Assembly: GCF_001544835.2 (NCBI RefSeq)
Contig: NZ_FCNX02000007.1
Coordinates: forward strand, 124,001 to 188,000
DNA length: 64,000 nucleotides
DNA from: Caballeronia fortuita
Lineage (GTDB): Bacteria; Pseudomonadota; Gammaproteobacteria; Burkholderiales; Burkholderiaceae
Direction of reading: 5' to 3'
The notes under the pieces are model-generated. The model did no database searches. It was not told the origin of the DNA and was given only the letters and a program-made list of their open reading frames with translations. Position 1 is the first letter of the stretch; each line of letters begins with the position of its first letter. A program made the translations under genes and the position numbers. Below are positions 56,288 through 64,000 of this stretch, in pieces.

Positions 56288-57837
56288 CAAAGCGTGCGTC
56301 TCTTGAAATAGGCGTACTTGAAGCCCATTGCGGACAGAATACCGAAATATAGCGCGGCGAACACGACGAGGCTCGCGCCCAGCAACGCGATGCGCAAAAG
56401 CGGCGTTGCGCGCATGCCGATCCAGTCGAAGTTGATCGCCACCCAATGCATCGTGCCCGCAAGAATCAGGCACGCACCGGCCAGCTGCACGAAAAAACGC
56501 AGCCAGCCCGGCGAAGGTTCGTAGATCCTGCGCCGGCGCAGCCCGATGAACAAGAGCAGCGCGTTGGCGAGCGCACCGAGGCCGATCGACAGCGTGAGGC
56601 CCGCGTGAGAGAAGATCGGCACGAAGATGTAGTTGCTGACCTGCGTCATGATGAGCACGAAGATCGCGATCTTCACCGGCGTCTTGATGTCCTGCTTCGC
56701 GTAGAAACCCGGCGCGAGAATCTTGATCAGGATGAGACCGATCAACCCGATGCCGTATGCCGCCAGCGCGCGTCCGACCATCACGACCGAATGGTTGTCG
56801 AATTTGCCGTAGTGAAAGAGCGTCGCGGTGAGCGGCTCGGCGAAGAAGAAGAGCGCGATCGCGCTCGGCGCGGCCAGCAGGAACGTGATGCGAAGACCCC
56901 AGTCGAGCAGCGCGGAGTATTCTGTGTGATTGGCGTCGACGTGCGCTTTCGACAGGCTCGGCAGCAGGATCGTGCCGAGCGCCGCGCCGAGCAGCGCGGT
57001 CGGGAATTCCATCAGGCGGTCGGCGTAGTTGATCCACGACACCGCGCCCGCCCCGATATTCGATGCGATATTCGTATTGATGATGAGGCTCAACTGGCCG
57101 ACCGACACTGCGAACATAGCCGGGACCATCTTGAGCAGCACGCGCTTGACGCCCGGATGCGCAAGCGCGCGGCGGAAGTTCAGGCTGACGCGCGGCGTCA
57201 TGTCGATCTTCTTGAGGCCGGGCAGTTGCACGAGCAATTGCAACAAGCCGCCGACGATCACCGCATAGGCGAGCGCATAGACCGGCATCTTCAGATGCGG
57301 CGCCACGAACACCGCCGCGAAGATGAACGACACGTTCAGCAGCACGGGCGCGAACGCGGGCAGCGAGAACTGCTTGTACGTGTTGAGCACGCCCGAGGCG
57401 AGCGTCGTCATCGAAATGAGGACGATGTACGGGAACATGATGCGCGTCATCTCGACCGCGAGCGCGTAGCCGATGCCCTCGTGCCGCAACCCCGACGCCA
57501 CGGCGAACACGACCCAGCTCGCGCCCGCCATGCCCGCGACCGACAGCACGACGAGGAACCATGTGAGCACGGTCGACATCGCATCGACGAGCGCCTTGGT
57601 CGGATCGTGCCCCTTGCTGTTCTTGAACTCGGCGAGAATCGGCACGAACGCCTGCGCGAACGCGCCTTCCGCGGACAGACGCCGCAGCAGGTTGGGGATA
57701 CGGAACGCGACGTAGAACGCGTCGGTATAGATGCTGGCGCCGAAGGCTCGGGCGATCAGCGTTTCGCGGATCAGGCCGGTCACGCGCGACAGCAGCGTGA
57801 AGCCGCTGACCGTCAGCAGGGCTCGGAATAGATTCAT
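56287..57837 (-). CDS. murJ: Lipid II flippase MurJ
   Basis: A 516-residue, 14-helix MOP-family flippase moving lipid II to the periplasmic face for peptidoglycan synthesis. The N-terminus LLTVSGFTLLSRVTGLIRETLIARAFGAS contains the essential Arg residues of MurJ. RIPNLLRRLSAEGAFAQAFVPILAEF and the TM7-8 region VGQLSLIINTNIASNI follow. ATG 57837 matches the family start. Divergent from rpsT across a 367-bp gap, a conserved pairing in betaproteobacteria. Confidence 0.95.
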   Translation of the reverse strand: MNLFRALLTVSGFTLLSRVTGLIRETLIARAFGASIYTDAFYVAFRIPNLLRRLSAEGAFAQAFVPILAEFKNSKGHDPTKALVDAMSTVLTWFLVVLSVAGMAGASWVVFAVASGLRHEGIGYALAVEMTRIMFPYIVLISMTTLASGVLNTYKQFSLPAFAPVLLNVSFIFAAVFVAPHLKMPVYALAYAVIVGGLLQLLVQLPGLKKIDMTPRVSLNFRRALAHPGVKRVLLKMVPAMFAVSVGQLSLIINTNIASNIGAGAVSWINYADRLMEFPTALLGAALGTILLPSLSKAHVDANHTEYSALLDWGLRITFLLAAPSAIALFFFAEPLTATLFHYGKFDNHSVVMVGRALAAYGIGLIGLILIKILAPGFYAKQDIKTPVKIAIFVLIMTQVSNYIFVPIFSHAGLTLSIGLGALANALLLFIGLRRRRIYEPSPGWLRFFVQLAGACLILAGTMHWVAINFDWIGMRATPLLRIALLGASLVVFAALYFGILSAMGFKYAYFKRRTL

Positions 57838-57961
57838 GGGGCGCTTATTATACGGGCGGCGCACGGCGCGCCCGTCACACTTCGCTGTCTGCTGGCGGGC
57901 AGAAGCGTACATTTGACTGATTGCATCAAATCATTCTGCGCGCGGGGAATCCACGCCGCGC

Positions 57962-57991
57962 TTGTCACGTCTCATATTCCCTTGCTATAAT
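57962..57991 (+). promoter_or_regulatory. rpsT promoter (extended -10)
   Basis: TTGTCA (57962-57967), 18-bp spacer, TATAAT (57986-57991) preceded by TGC, an extended -10. This predicts transcription starting near 57998 and a 5' leader of about 205 nt before the rpsT ATG. Confidence 0.75.
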
Positions 57992-58204
57992 CGCGGGTTT
58001 CGAAGCTCCAAAAATCGCTTTGATTGAGCGGCTTCGCGTCTTTTCCGGCCCCGGCCGGCGATGTTTTAGAGGTTCTCGGGCAATCGTTCCCGGGATTTCC
58101 GATCAAAGGCAGCGCGCTCGATCGGCCCGCGTCAGGGCTATTCATGGCCTTCGCCGGCCACGCGCTCCGGACAAGTAACAGCAGAAACAGGACAAGGAAC
58201 CGTC
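57992..58204 (+). other. Long rpsT 5' leader
   Basis: About 205 nt between the predicted start site and rpsT with no ORF behind a ribosome site. It contains GC-rich self-complementary parts (for example CCGGCCCCGGCCGG around 58040-58054 and CGGGCAATCGTTCCCG around 58076-58092). S20 is known in E. coli to repress its own translation, so an RNA-based control element is plausible here. Confidence 0.5.
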
Positions 58205-58483
58205 ATGGCAAATTCCGCACAAGCTCGCAAGCGCGCCCGTCAGGCCGCTAAAGCCAATTCGCACAACTCGGCGCTGCGCTCGAAGTTCCGCACGGCCATC
58301 AAGGCAGTTCGCAAGGCTATCGAAGCCGGCGACAAGGACAAGGCCGCCGAAGTGTTCAAGACGTCTGTCAAGACGCTGGACATCATCGCGGACAAGAAGA
58401 TCGTCCACAAGAACAAGGCAGCTCGCCACAAGAGCCGCCTGGCTGCAGCCATCAAGGGCCTGCAGGCCCCCGCTGCCCAGTAA
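58205..58483 (+). CDS. rpsT: 30S ribosomal protein S20
   Basis: A 92-residue, Lys/Ala-rich helical protein: [20 protein letters not shown] at the N-terminus, [18 protein letters not shown] and [21 protein letters not shown]. It binds 16S rRNA early in 30S assembly. ATG 58205 with AAGGAA as ribosome site. A strong terminator follows about 100 bp later. Confidence 0.97.
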   Translation: MANSAQARKRARQAAKANSHNSALRSKFRTAIKAVRKAIEAGDKDKAAEVFKTSVKTLDIIADKKIVHKNKAARHKSRLAAAIKGLQAPAAQ

Positions 58484-58580
58484 GTCCGGCTCGCTTCGGG
58501 CGGACGCTTCCCTGCTTTTCGCGAGTTCGCGATCGGGGCGTTCGTCGAAGCGGCTTCCTGTTTCCGCTGCGCAGTAACGA

Positions 58581-58606
58581 AAAAGCCCGCTTCGGCGGGC
58601 TTTTTT
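58581..58606 (+). terminator. Rho-independent terminator after rpsT
   Basis: Arms AAGCCCGC (58583-58590) and GCGGGCTT (58595-58602), loop TTCG, flanked by A and T runs; may also serve the convergent DUF3579 gene. Confidence 0.88.
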
Positions 58607-58664
58607 GCGTCCGTACTTCCCGGCCGAACTTCCTGGCCGTACTACTTGGCGATTGCCGACGATG

Positions 58665-59003
58665 TCAGGTCTGCGGCTGCTGCGCCTGCGTGCCGTGATG
58701 CGGCGGCAGTTCGCACGCCTCGGTCACGAGCAGATCGTTGTCCTTGGCGAAGTTCAGCACGAAGTCGAAGGCCATCGGCTCGATGTCGCGCAAACGCGAG
58801 TCGACGATCACGACCTTGATGTCGCCGATCATCGTCGGACGAACGTAAATGGAATATTGCAGGCGGGCGTTGGGGCCTTTCGCCTTGGGGCCGAAGCCCG
58901 ACATCACGCCGCACAGGCGCTCGGACCAGTCGCTCGGCCGAAACTTCCTTCCGCTCTTGGTGATGCCTTGAATGAAGTACTCGGTAGGGGATGATTCAGC
59001 CAT
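58665..59003 (-). CDS. DUF3579 domain-containing protein
   Basis: A 112-residue protein with EYFIQGITKSGRKFRPSDWSERLCGVMS (8-35), YSIYVRPTMIGDIKVVIVDSRL and AFDFVLNFAKDNDLLV, the DUF3579 pattern of betaproteobacteria. No enzyme motif is visible and the function is unknown; the family is recurrently found beside argF, as here. The start ATG at 59003 is preferred; the frame to 59171 is leader. A TATAAT on the minus strand at 59286-59291 is a possible but distant promoter. Confidence 0.87.
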   Translation of the reverse strand: MAESSPTEYFIQGITKSGRKFRPSDWSERLCGVMSGFGPKAKGPNARLQYSIYVRPTMIGDIKVVIVDSRLRDIEPMAFDFVLNFAKDNDLLVTEACELPPHHGTQAQQPQT

Positions 59004-59516
59004 GTAGCAATACCTTTTGACGGCCGGTGACGCGCACCGGAACGCACATGCCTGACGCAGGGAACCGCAGGGGCAGGCGCAGCGAAGGCGCCGGACGGTC
59101 TTGCGCGGGGCGATCCTGTTCGAACCGTCCGCGACCGCGACAGAAATGGCGGACTCGACAGCACTGGGCAATCCATCGCGGAATCGGAACGCGCAAAATC
59201 ATGCCGACCGGATTCTTGCGAACCCTTCCGCGATGCGCGAGAAACGTTGCTGGGTGTTGCAGAACTGTTGAAACGAGCGACCGCAATTATACAGCAGCAG
59301 CCTCTTTTCCGCAGCGCACACAGACATCGCTCGTGTCCATCCGGGACAATCCGGGGCCGTGCACGGGCCTTGCGGCGCGGTTATCGGGCTTTTGGCCAGC
59401 CTCGTCAAACATCGCAAAATACTTTATGCTCAAACGCGATACCACTCCCGACGGCGGCGCCGTCCGGCCTTCACGCACGTGCGCTGCGGCCGGTTCGAAG
59501 CCGCCGCTTGCGTTTC
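59004..59516. promoter_or_regulatory. 513-bp divergent region between the DUF3579 gene and argF
   Basis: No credible gene. A minus-strand TATAAT (59286-59291) could belong to the DUF3579 transcript. An AT-rich patch at 59412-59432 (CAAAATACTTTATG) is the best place for an argF -10, leaving a leader of about 90 nt. I could not identify an ArgR-type operator with confidence. Confidence 0.4.
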
Positions 59517-60446
59517 ATGACCGCCAAGAAAATTCGCCACTATCTTCAGTTCAAGGATTTTTCGCTCGATGATTACGAGTACGTGCTCGAACGCGCGCGC
59601 ATCCTGAAGCGCAAGTTCAAGAACTACGAGACCTATCATCCGCTGCACGATCGCACGCTCGCGATGATCTTCGAGAAAAGCTCGACACGCACGCGCCTTT
59701 CGTTCGAAGCGGGCATCTTCCAGCTCGGCGGCCACGCGGTCTTCATGAACACGCGCGACACGCAACTCGGGCGCGGCGAGCCGATCGAAGATTCGGCGCA
59801 GGTCATCTCGCGCATGGTCGACATCATCATGATCCGCACGTTCGGCCAGGACATCATCCGGCGATTCGCGGAAAGCTCGCGCGTGCCGGTCATCAACGGG
59901 CTGACGAACGAATATCACCCGTGCCAGGTGCTCGCCGACATCTTCACGTTCTACGAGCATCGCGGGCCGATTCACGGCAAGACCGTCGCGTGGGTCGGCG
60001 ACGCGAACAACATGCTCTACACGTGGATCGAAGCGGCGCAGATTCTCGGGTTCAAACTGCGCCTGTCGACGCCGCTCGGCTACAAGCTCGATCCCGCGCT
60101 CGTAGCCGAAGAGAGCAAGCCGTTCTTCCAGGAATTCGACGATCCGAACGAAGCCTGCGCCGGCGCTGATCTCGTCACGACCGACGTCTGGACCAGCATG
60201 GGCTACGAGGCCGAAAACGAAGCGCGCATGAAGGCGTTCGCCGACTATTGCGTCGATGCCGAGATGATGGCGCGAGCCAATCCCGATGCGCTCTTCATGC
60301 ACTGCCTGCCCGCGCATCGCGGCGAGGAAGTAAGCGCGGAAGTCATCGACGGTCCGCAAAGCGTCGTCTGGGACGAAGCGGAGAATCGTCTGCACGTCCA
60401 GAAGGCGCTGATGGAATATCTGCTGCTCGGCAAACTTAACCATTAG
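59517..60446 (+). CDS. argF: Ornithine carbamoyltransferase
   Basis: Makes citrulline from ornithine and carbamoyl phosphate. The 309 residues have FEKSSTRTRLSFE (carbamoyl-phosphate loop STRTR near 53-57), NEYHPCQVLADI, WVGDANNM and the ornithine-site HCLPAHRGEEV. ATG 59517 is the family start; the frame open to 59247 is leader. It is followed by argG, so two consecutive arginine steps are encoded together. Confidence 0.97.
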   Translation: MTAKKIRHYLQFKDFSLDDYEYVLERARILKRKFKNYETYHPLHDRTLAMIFEKSSTRTRLSFEAGIFQLGGHAVFMNTRDTQLGRGEPIEDSAQVISRMVDIIMIRTFGQDIIRRFAESSRVPVINGLTNEYHPCQVLADIFTFYEHRGPIHGKTVAWVGDANNMLYTWIEAAQILGFKLRLSTPLGYKLDPALVAEESKPFFQEFDDPNEACAGADLVTTDVWTSMGYEAENEARMKAFADYCVDAEMMARANPDALFMHCLPAHRGEEVSAEVIDGPQSVVWDEAENRLHVQKALMEYLLLGKLNH

Positions 60447-60461
60447 GCCAGCGCACGCGAT

Positions 60462-60500
60462 AAGGCCGCGCATCCCGAATTTGTGGAAACGCGGCCTTTT
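60462..60500 (+). terminator. Probable terminator after argF
   Basis: Perfect 9-bp arms AAGGCCGCG (60462-60470) and CGCGGCCTT (60490-60498), 19-nt loop, followed by four T. The long loop makes it less certain. It suggests that argG also has its own promoter in the 100 bp downstream. Confidence 0.6.
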
Positions 60501-60606
60501 GATGTCAAAATAGCAGTTTTTCCGCGCCTTTCATGCCCGTCGCGCGCCCGGCGGACGCGAAGCGGCGCACAACCGCCGCACCGGCTTTTCCGCACACGAG
60601 TTCACC

Positions 60607-61836
60607 ATGAGCGATATCAAGAAAGTCGTGCTCGCCTATTCGGGCGGTCTCGACACCTCCGTCATCCTGAAATGGTTGCAGGACAACTACGACGCCGAAG
60701 TCGTGACCTTCACGGCCGACATCGGCCAGGGCGAGGAACTGGACCCCGCGCGCAAGAAGGCGCTCCAGCTCGGCATCAAGCAGGAAAACATCTTCATCGA
60801 AGATCTGCGTGAAGAGTTCGTCCGCGATTTCGTGTTCCCGATGTTCCGCGCGAACACGATCTACGAAGGCGAGTATCTGCTCGGCACGTCGATCGCGCGT
60901 CCGCTGATCGCGAAACGCCAGATCGAGATCGCGCGCGCGACCGGCGCGCAGGCCGTTTCGCACGGCGCGACTGGCAAGGGCAACGACCAGGTTCGCTTCG
61001 AACTGGGCTACTACTCGCTCGAACCCGGCATCAAGGTGATCGCGCCGTGGCGCGAATGGGACCTGCTCTCGCGCGAAAAACTGCTCGCCTACGCGGAAAA
61101 GGCCGGCATTCCGATCGAAATGAAGCACAAGCAAGGCGGCGCGCCCTACTCGATGGACGCGAACCTGCTGCACATTTCGTTCGAAGGCCGCCATCTGGAA
61201 GACCCGAAGGCCGAGGCCGAAGCCGACATGTGGCGCTGGACCGTGTCGCCGGAAGAGGCGCCGGATCAGGCCGAATACGTCGATATCGAATACGAGCACG
61301 GCGATCCGGTCGCGCTGAACGGCAAGCGCCTGTCGCCCGCCGAGATGCTGACCGAGCTGAACCGCCTGGGCGGCAAGCACGGCATCGGCCGTCTGGATCT
61401 GGTCGAGAACCGCTACGTCGGCATGAAGTCGCGCGGCTGCTATGAAACGCCGGGCGGCACGATCATGCTGAAGGCGCATCGCGGCATCGAGTCGATCACG
61501 CTCGACCGCGAAGTCGCCCACCTGAAGGACGATCTGATGCCGCGTTACGCATCGCTGATCTACAACGGGTACTGGTGGAGCCCGGAGCGCCGCGCGCTGC
61601 AGGTGCTGATCGACCACACGCAGGAGAAGGTCAACGGCTGGGTGCGCGTGAAGCTCTACAAGGGCAGCGTGTCGGTCGTCGCGCGCGATTCGAAGGAAAC
61701 GCTGTTCGACAAGACCATCGCCACCTTCGACGACGACGGCGGCGCGTACAACCAGGCCGACGCCGGCGGCTTCATCAAGCTGAACGCGCTGCGCATGCGT
61801 ATCGCGGAGAACGCGCGCCGTCAGCGCGGGGACTGA
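60607..61836 (+). CDS. argG: Argininosuccinate synthase
   Basis: Joins citrulline and aspartate using ATP. The 409-residue enzyme has the PP-loop motif [17 protein letters not shown] (8-24), TADIGQGEE and [14 protein letters not shown]. Length and motifs are normal for the short bacterial type. ATG 60607; 160 bp after argF with an intervening hairpin, so coregulated but perhaps separately transcribed. Confidence 0.97.
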   Translation: MSDIKKVVLAYSGGLDTSVILKWLQDNYDAEVVTFTADIGQGEELDPARKKALQLGIKQENIFIEDLREEFVRDFVFPMFRANTIYEGEYLLGTSIARPLIAKRQIEIARATGAQAVSHGATGKGNDQVRFELGYYSLEPGIKVIAPWREWDLLSREKLLAYAEKAGIPIEMKHKQGGAPYSMDANLLHISFEGRHLEDPKAEAEADMWRWTVSPEEAPDQAEYVDIEYEHGDPVALNGKRLSPAEMLTELNRLGGKHGIGRLDLVENRYVGMKSRGCYETPGGTIMLKAHRGIESITLDREVAHLKDDLMPRYASLIYNGYWWSPERRALQVLIDHTQEKVNGWVRVKLYKGSVSVVARDSKETLFDKTIATFDDDGGAYNQADAGGFIKLNALRMRIAENARRQRGD

Positions 61837-61860
61837 TTGCCTGCTTGACGCTGCGACATG

Positions 61861-61888
61861 AAAAAAACCCGCCGCGGCGGGTTTTTTT
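61861..61888. terminator. Bidirectional terminator between argG and murB
   Basis: Perfect 13-bp arms (61861-61873 and 61876-61888) made of A7 plus CCCGCC and its complement, with T7 on both strands. It serves the convergent argG and murB transcripts. Confidence 0.92.
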
Positions 61889-61893
61889 CGTTA

Positions 61894-62910
61894 TCAGACG
61901 CGCACCGGCTCCATCTCCAGTTCGACATCGAAGCGCGCGAGCACGTCGCGCCTGATGGCTTCGGCGAGTTCGAGCACTTGCGCGCCGGTCGCGCCGCCGC
62001 GATTCACGAGCACGAGCGCCTGACGATCGTGCACCGCCGCGCCGCCGATGCCGCGCCCTTTCCAGCCGCACTGGTCGATCAGCCAGCCCGCCGCGAGCTT
62101 AACCTGCCCGCCCGCTTGCGGGTAGGAAACGACGCCCGGTTCGCGCTGCTTGAGCGCCTCGAACGCTTGCGCGCTTACGACCGGATTCTTGAAGAAGCTG
62201 CCCGCGTTGCCGAGCACGGTCCAGTCGGGCAGCTTGGCGCGGCGCACGGCGACGACGGCATCGAAGATGGCTTGCGCGTCCGGGGTCGCGGCGCCGTCGA
62301 GTGCGCGCGCGACATCGGCGTAATCGGCGCGCGGCGTCCACGCTTTCGGCAGACGGAACGTGACCGACGTAATCATGAAGCGTCCGCGCCCTGCCCGCTT
62401 AAAGAAGCTGTCGCGATAGCCGAACGCGCAGGCGGCGCGATCGAACTCCGCGCGTGCGCCTGTCTCGAGTTCGACGGCCGAAAGCCGCTCAAAGCGCTCG
62501 CCCATTTCCAGCCCGTAAGCGCCGATATTCTGAATCGGCGCCGCGCCGACCGTGCCGGGAATCAGCGCGAGGTTTTCCAGCCCGGGCATGCCGTGCGCGA
62601 GGGTCCATGCGACGAAATCGTGCCAGTTTTCGCCCGCGCCGGCTTCGACGAGCCAGGCTTCATCGTCTTCGCCGTTCACGCGTTTGCCGCGCATGCCGAC
62701 GATCAGCGCAACGCCGTCGAAATCGCGCGTCAGCACGACATTGCTGCCGCCGCCGAGCACGAGTTGCGGCATGTTGGCGATGCGCGCATCGGTGGCGAGT
62801 GCGGCTGCTGCGTCGGCGGAATCGATGTGCATCGCGTGACGCGCGCGGGCGTCGAAACCGAACGTGTTGTGCGGACGCAGGGAGAAATCGGAGAGAAGCT
62901 GGAGCGACAT
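61894..62910 (-). CDS. murB: UDP-N-acetylenolpyruvoylglucosamine reductase
   Basis: FAD/NADPH enzyme making UDP-MurNAc for peptidoglycan. Of 338 residues: [14 protein letters not shown] near 10-23, the FAD site [10 protein letters not shown] near 51-60, [18 protein letters not shown] and YRDSFFK, and a C-terminal [15 protein letters not shown]. It is the type I (E. coli-like) form. ATG 62910; it ends 5 bp after the bidirectional terminator stem and is divergent from yajQ. Confidence 0.96.
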   Translation of the reverse strand: MSLQLLSDFSLRPHNTFGFDARARHAMHIDSADAAAALATDARIANMPQLVLGGGSNVVLTRDFDGVALIVGMRGKRVNGEDDEAWLVEAGAGENWHDFVAWTLAHGMPGLENLALIPGTVGAAPIQNIGAYGLEMGERFERLSAVELETGARAEFDRAACAFGYRDSFFKRAGRGRFMITSVTFRLPKAWTPRADYADVARALDGAATPDAQAIFDAVVAVRRAKLPDWTVLGNAGSFFKNPVVSAQAFEALKQREPGVVSYPQAGGQVKLAAGWLIDQCGWKGRGIGGAAVHDRQALVLVNRGGATGAQVLELAEAIRRDVLARFDVELEMEPVRV

Positions 62911-63010
62911 GAGCGAAGCGCGTCGGTAGAATGACGACAGGTCCGTGATTATAGCGATTGCGCGCGCCGCGCTTCCTCAGCGCGCGCGCCTCAATGAAGG
63001 AGAAAGACAG

Positions 63011-63496
63011 ATGCCATCGTTTGACGTCGTCAGCGAAGCAAACATGACCGAAGTGAAAAATGCGATCGAGCAGTCGAACAAGGAAATCTCGACGCGCTTC
63101 GACTTCAAGGGTTCGGATTCACGCGTCGAGCAGAAAGAGCGCGAACTCACGCTCTACGCCGACGACGACTTCAAGCTCGGCCAGGTGAAGGACGTGCTGC
63201 TGAACAAGATGGCCAAGCGCGGCGTCGACGTGCGTTTTCTCGACTACGGCAAGCAGGAAAAGATCGGCGGCGACAAGTTGAAGCAGGTCGTGACGGTGAA
63301 GAAAGGCGTTTCGGGCGATCTGGCGAAGAAGATCGTCAAGATCGTAAAGGACAGCAAGATCAAGGTGCAGGCCAGCATTCAGGGCGACGCGGTGCGCGTG
63401 CAAGGCGCGAAGCGCGACGATCTGCAAAGCACCATGGCGCTCCTGAAGAAGGAAGTGCAAGACACGCCGCTCGACTTCAACAACTTCCGCGACTGA
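63011..63496 (+). CDS. yajQ: YajQ-family nucleotide (c-di-GMP) binding protein
   Basis: A 161-residue protein with two ferredoxin-like domains: [19 protein letters not shown] at the start, [13 protein letters not shown], and the second unit [29 protein letters not shown]. YajQ relatives in Xanthomonas and Pseudomonas bind c-di-GMP and influence transcription; E. coli YajQ binds nucleotides. ATG 63011 follows an AAGGAG ribosome site. Another possible c-di-GMP-related protein, the degenerate EAL gene, is in the same window. Confidence 0.95.
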   Translation: MPSFDVVSEANMTEVKNAIEQSNKEISTRFDFKGSDSRVEQKERELTLYADDDFKLGQVKDVLLNKMAKRGVDVRFLDYGKQEKIGGDKLKQVVTVKKGVSGDLAKKIVKIVKDSKIKVQASIQGDAVRVQGAKRDDLQSTMALLKKEVQDTPLDFNNFRD

Positions 63497-63529
63497 TTCG
63501 TTATCGCTTCAGCCCCGATCCAGAAGTAA

Positions 63530-63564
63530 AAAAGCCGTTCCGCTTAGCGCCGGAACGGCTTTTT
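63530..63564. terminator. Bidirectional terminator between yajQ and plsY
   Basis: Perfect 11-bp arms AAGCCGTTCCG (63532-63542) and CGGAACGGCTT (63551-63561), 8-nt loop, A run before and T run after. Confidence 0.9.
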
Positions 63565-63567
63565 GCT

Positions 63568-64000
63568 TTATTCGACCGCCTTCTTCTTTTCGCCGATGCG
63601 GCTTTCCTTGCCCGCCAGCAGCTTCGAGATATTCGCGCGATGCCGCCAGATGAGCAGCAGACTCATTGCCAGCACGGACAGCGAAATGCGGCTCGGCCCG
63701 AACAGAAAGACCTGAAAAAACGGTGCGAACACGGCTGCAACGAGCGCCGCCAGCGACGAATAACGAAAGAAGAACGCGATGATGAGCCAGGTGAGCAGCG
63801 TCGCGAGACCGAGCGCCGGATGAATCGCGAGCAGCACGCCCGCCGCCGTCGCGACACCCTTGCCGCCCTGGAACTTGAAGAAGACGGGGTAAAGGTGGCC
63901 GAGGAACACCGCGATGGCCGCGAGCGCGACCGCCGTGTTGATGCCCGCCTGATCCCAGCCGAAACTCGCGCCGAATTGCGCGACGATCCACACGGGCAGC
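63568..64000 (-). CDS. plsY: Glycerol-3-phosphate acyltransferase PlsY, partial (5' end outside window)
   Basis: The visible C-terminal 143 residues of a multi-helix membrane enzyme that acylates glycerol-3-phosphate from acyl phosphate. The motif GHLYPVFFKFQGGKGVATAAGVLL (PlsY motif 2, with GGKGVAT) is clear, followed by LLTWLIIAFFFRYSSLAALVAAV and a Lys-rich end. The frame remains open at the right edge, where the sequence reads LPVWIVAQ in family register, so the first 60 or so residues are missing. PlsY precedes PlsC in phospholipid synthesis; plsC is also in this window. Confidence 0.93.
   Translation of the reverse strand, partial: LPVWIVAQFGASFGWDQAGINTAVALAAIAVFLGHLYPVFFKFQGGKGVATAAGVLLAIHPALGLATLLTWLIIAFFFRYSSLAALVAAVFAPFFQVFLFGPSRISLSVLAMSLLLIWRHRANISKLLAGKESRIGEKKKAVE

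Overview
The window looks like a stretch of core chromosome from a high-GC betaproteobacterium of the Burkholderia sensu lato group (Burkholderia, Paraburkholderia or Caballeronia). The grounds are the strongly GC-biased third positions, a DUF4148 protein, the 3HB-oligomer hydrolase, the apaH-rmlBACD arrangement, the DUF3579-argF pair, the lpxK-Trm112-kdsB-adk operon and a groESL operon with a CIRCE operator. Nothing here separates the three genera. I see no insertion sequence, phage, integron, CRISPR array, rRNA or tRNA.

Region 1 (1-13590, all minus strand) is an O-antigen or related surface-polysaccharide locus. rmlB-rmlA-rmlC-rmlD make dTDP-L-rhamnose. Three glycosyltransferases follow, two of them with more than one catalytic domain, interleaved with the ABC exporter Wzm/Wzt. 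Wzt carries a C-terminal glycan-binding-type domain. The last gene runs off the left edge and joins methyltransferase-like domains to a long coiled coil. The set suggests ABC-transporter-dependent export of a rhamnose-containing glycan with a capping or length-measuring protein.

Region 2 (13938-19428) holds apaH, then a tight minus-strand cluster yqgE/algH-ruvX-pyrR-pyrB-pyrC'-plsC. The dihydroorotase-like PyrC' has lost its N-terminal metal ligands and probably serves as a structural partner of PyrB.

Region 3 (19459-25268) is mixed housekeeping: photolyase, a FimL-like protein, rubredoxin, a ThiD-like kinase, a DUF72 protein and a small exported protein. Region 4 (25372-31860) has groESL with CIRCE and a composite heat-shock/housekeeping promoter, a DUF4148 protein, a DUF2242 lipoprotein with a perfect dyad at its presumed start site, a 3HB-oligomer hydrolase and a BON protein.

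Region 5 (32439-45825) is more accessory: a TAXI-type binding protein, an HCCA-isomerase-like protein, LysR and AraC regulators, xanthine dehydrogenase xdhAB with a half-length xdhC, an MFS transporter, a repeat-bearing 850-bp gap with a decayed toxin gene, and a GntR regulator translationally coupled to a DHA2 efflux pump.

Region 6 (46035-64000) has a degenerate EAL protein, a 50-residue membrane protein, an acyltransferase, sodB, xseA, lpxK-Trm112-kdsB-adk, an SDR dehydrogenase, a SirB1-type protein, murJ, rpsT, a DUF3579 protein, argF, argG, murB, yajQ and the 3' part of plsY. I found no clearly new multi-gene system. The best leads are the coiled-coil protein beside Wzt, the inactive-looking PyrC' and EAL proteins, the half-length XdhC, the decayed toxin gene and several perfect intergenic dyads.
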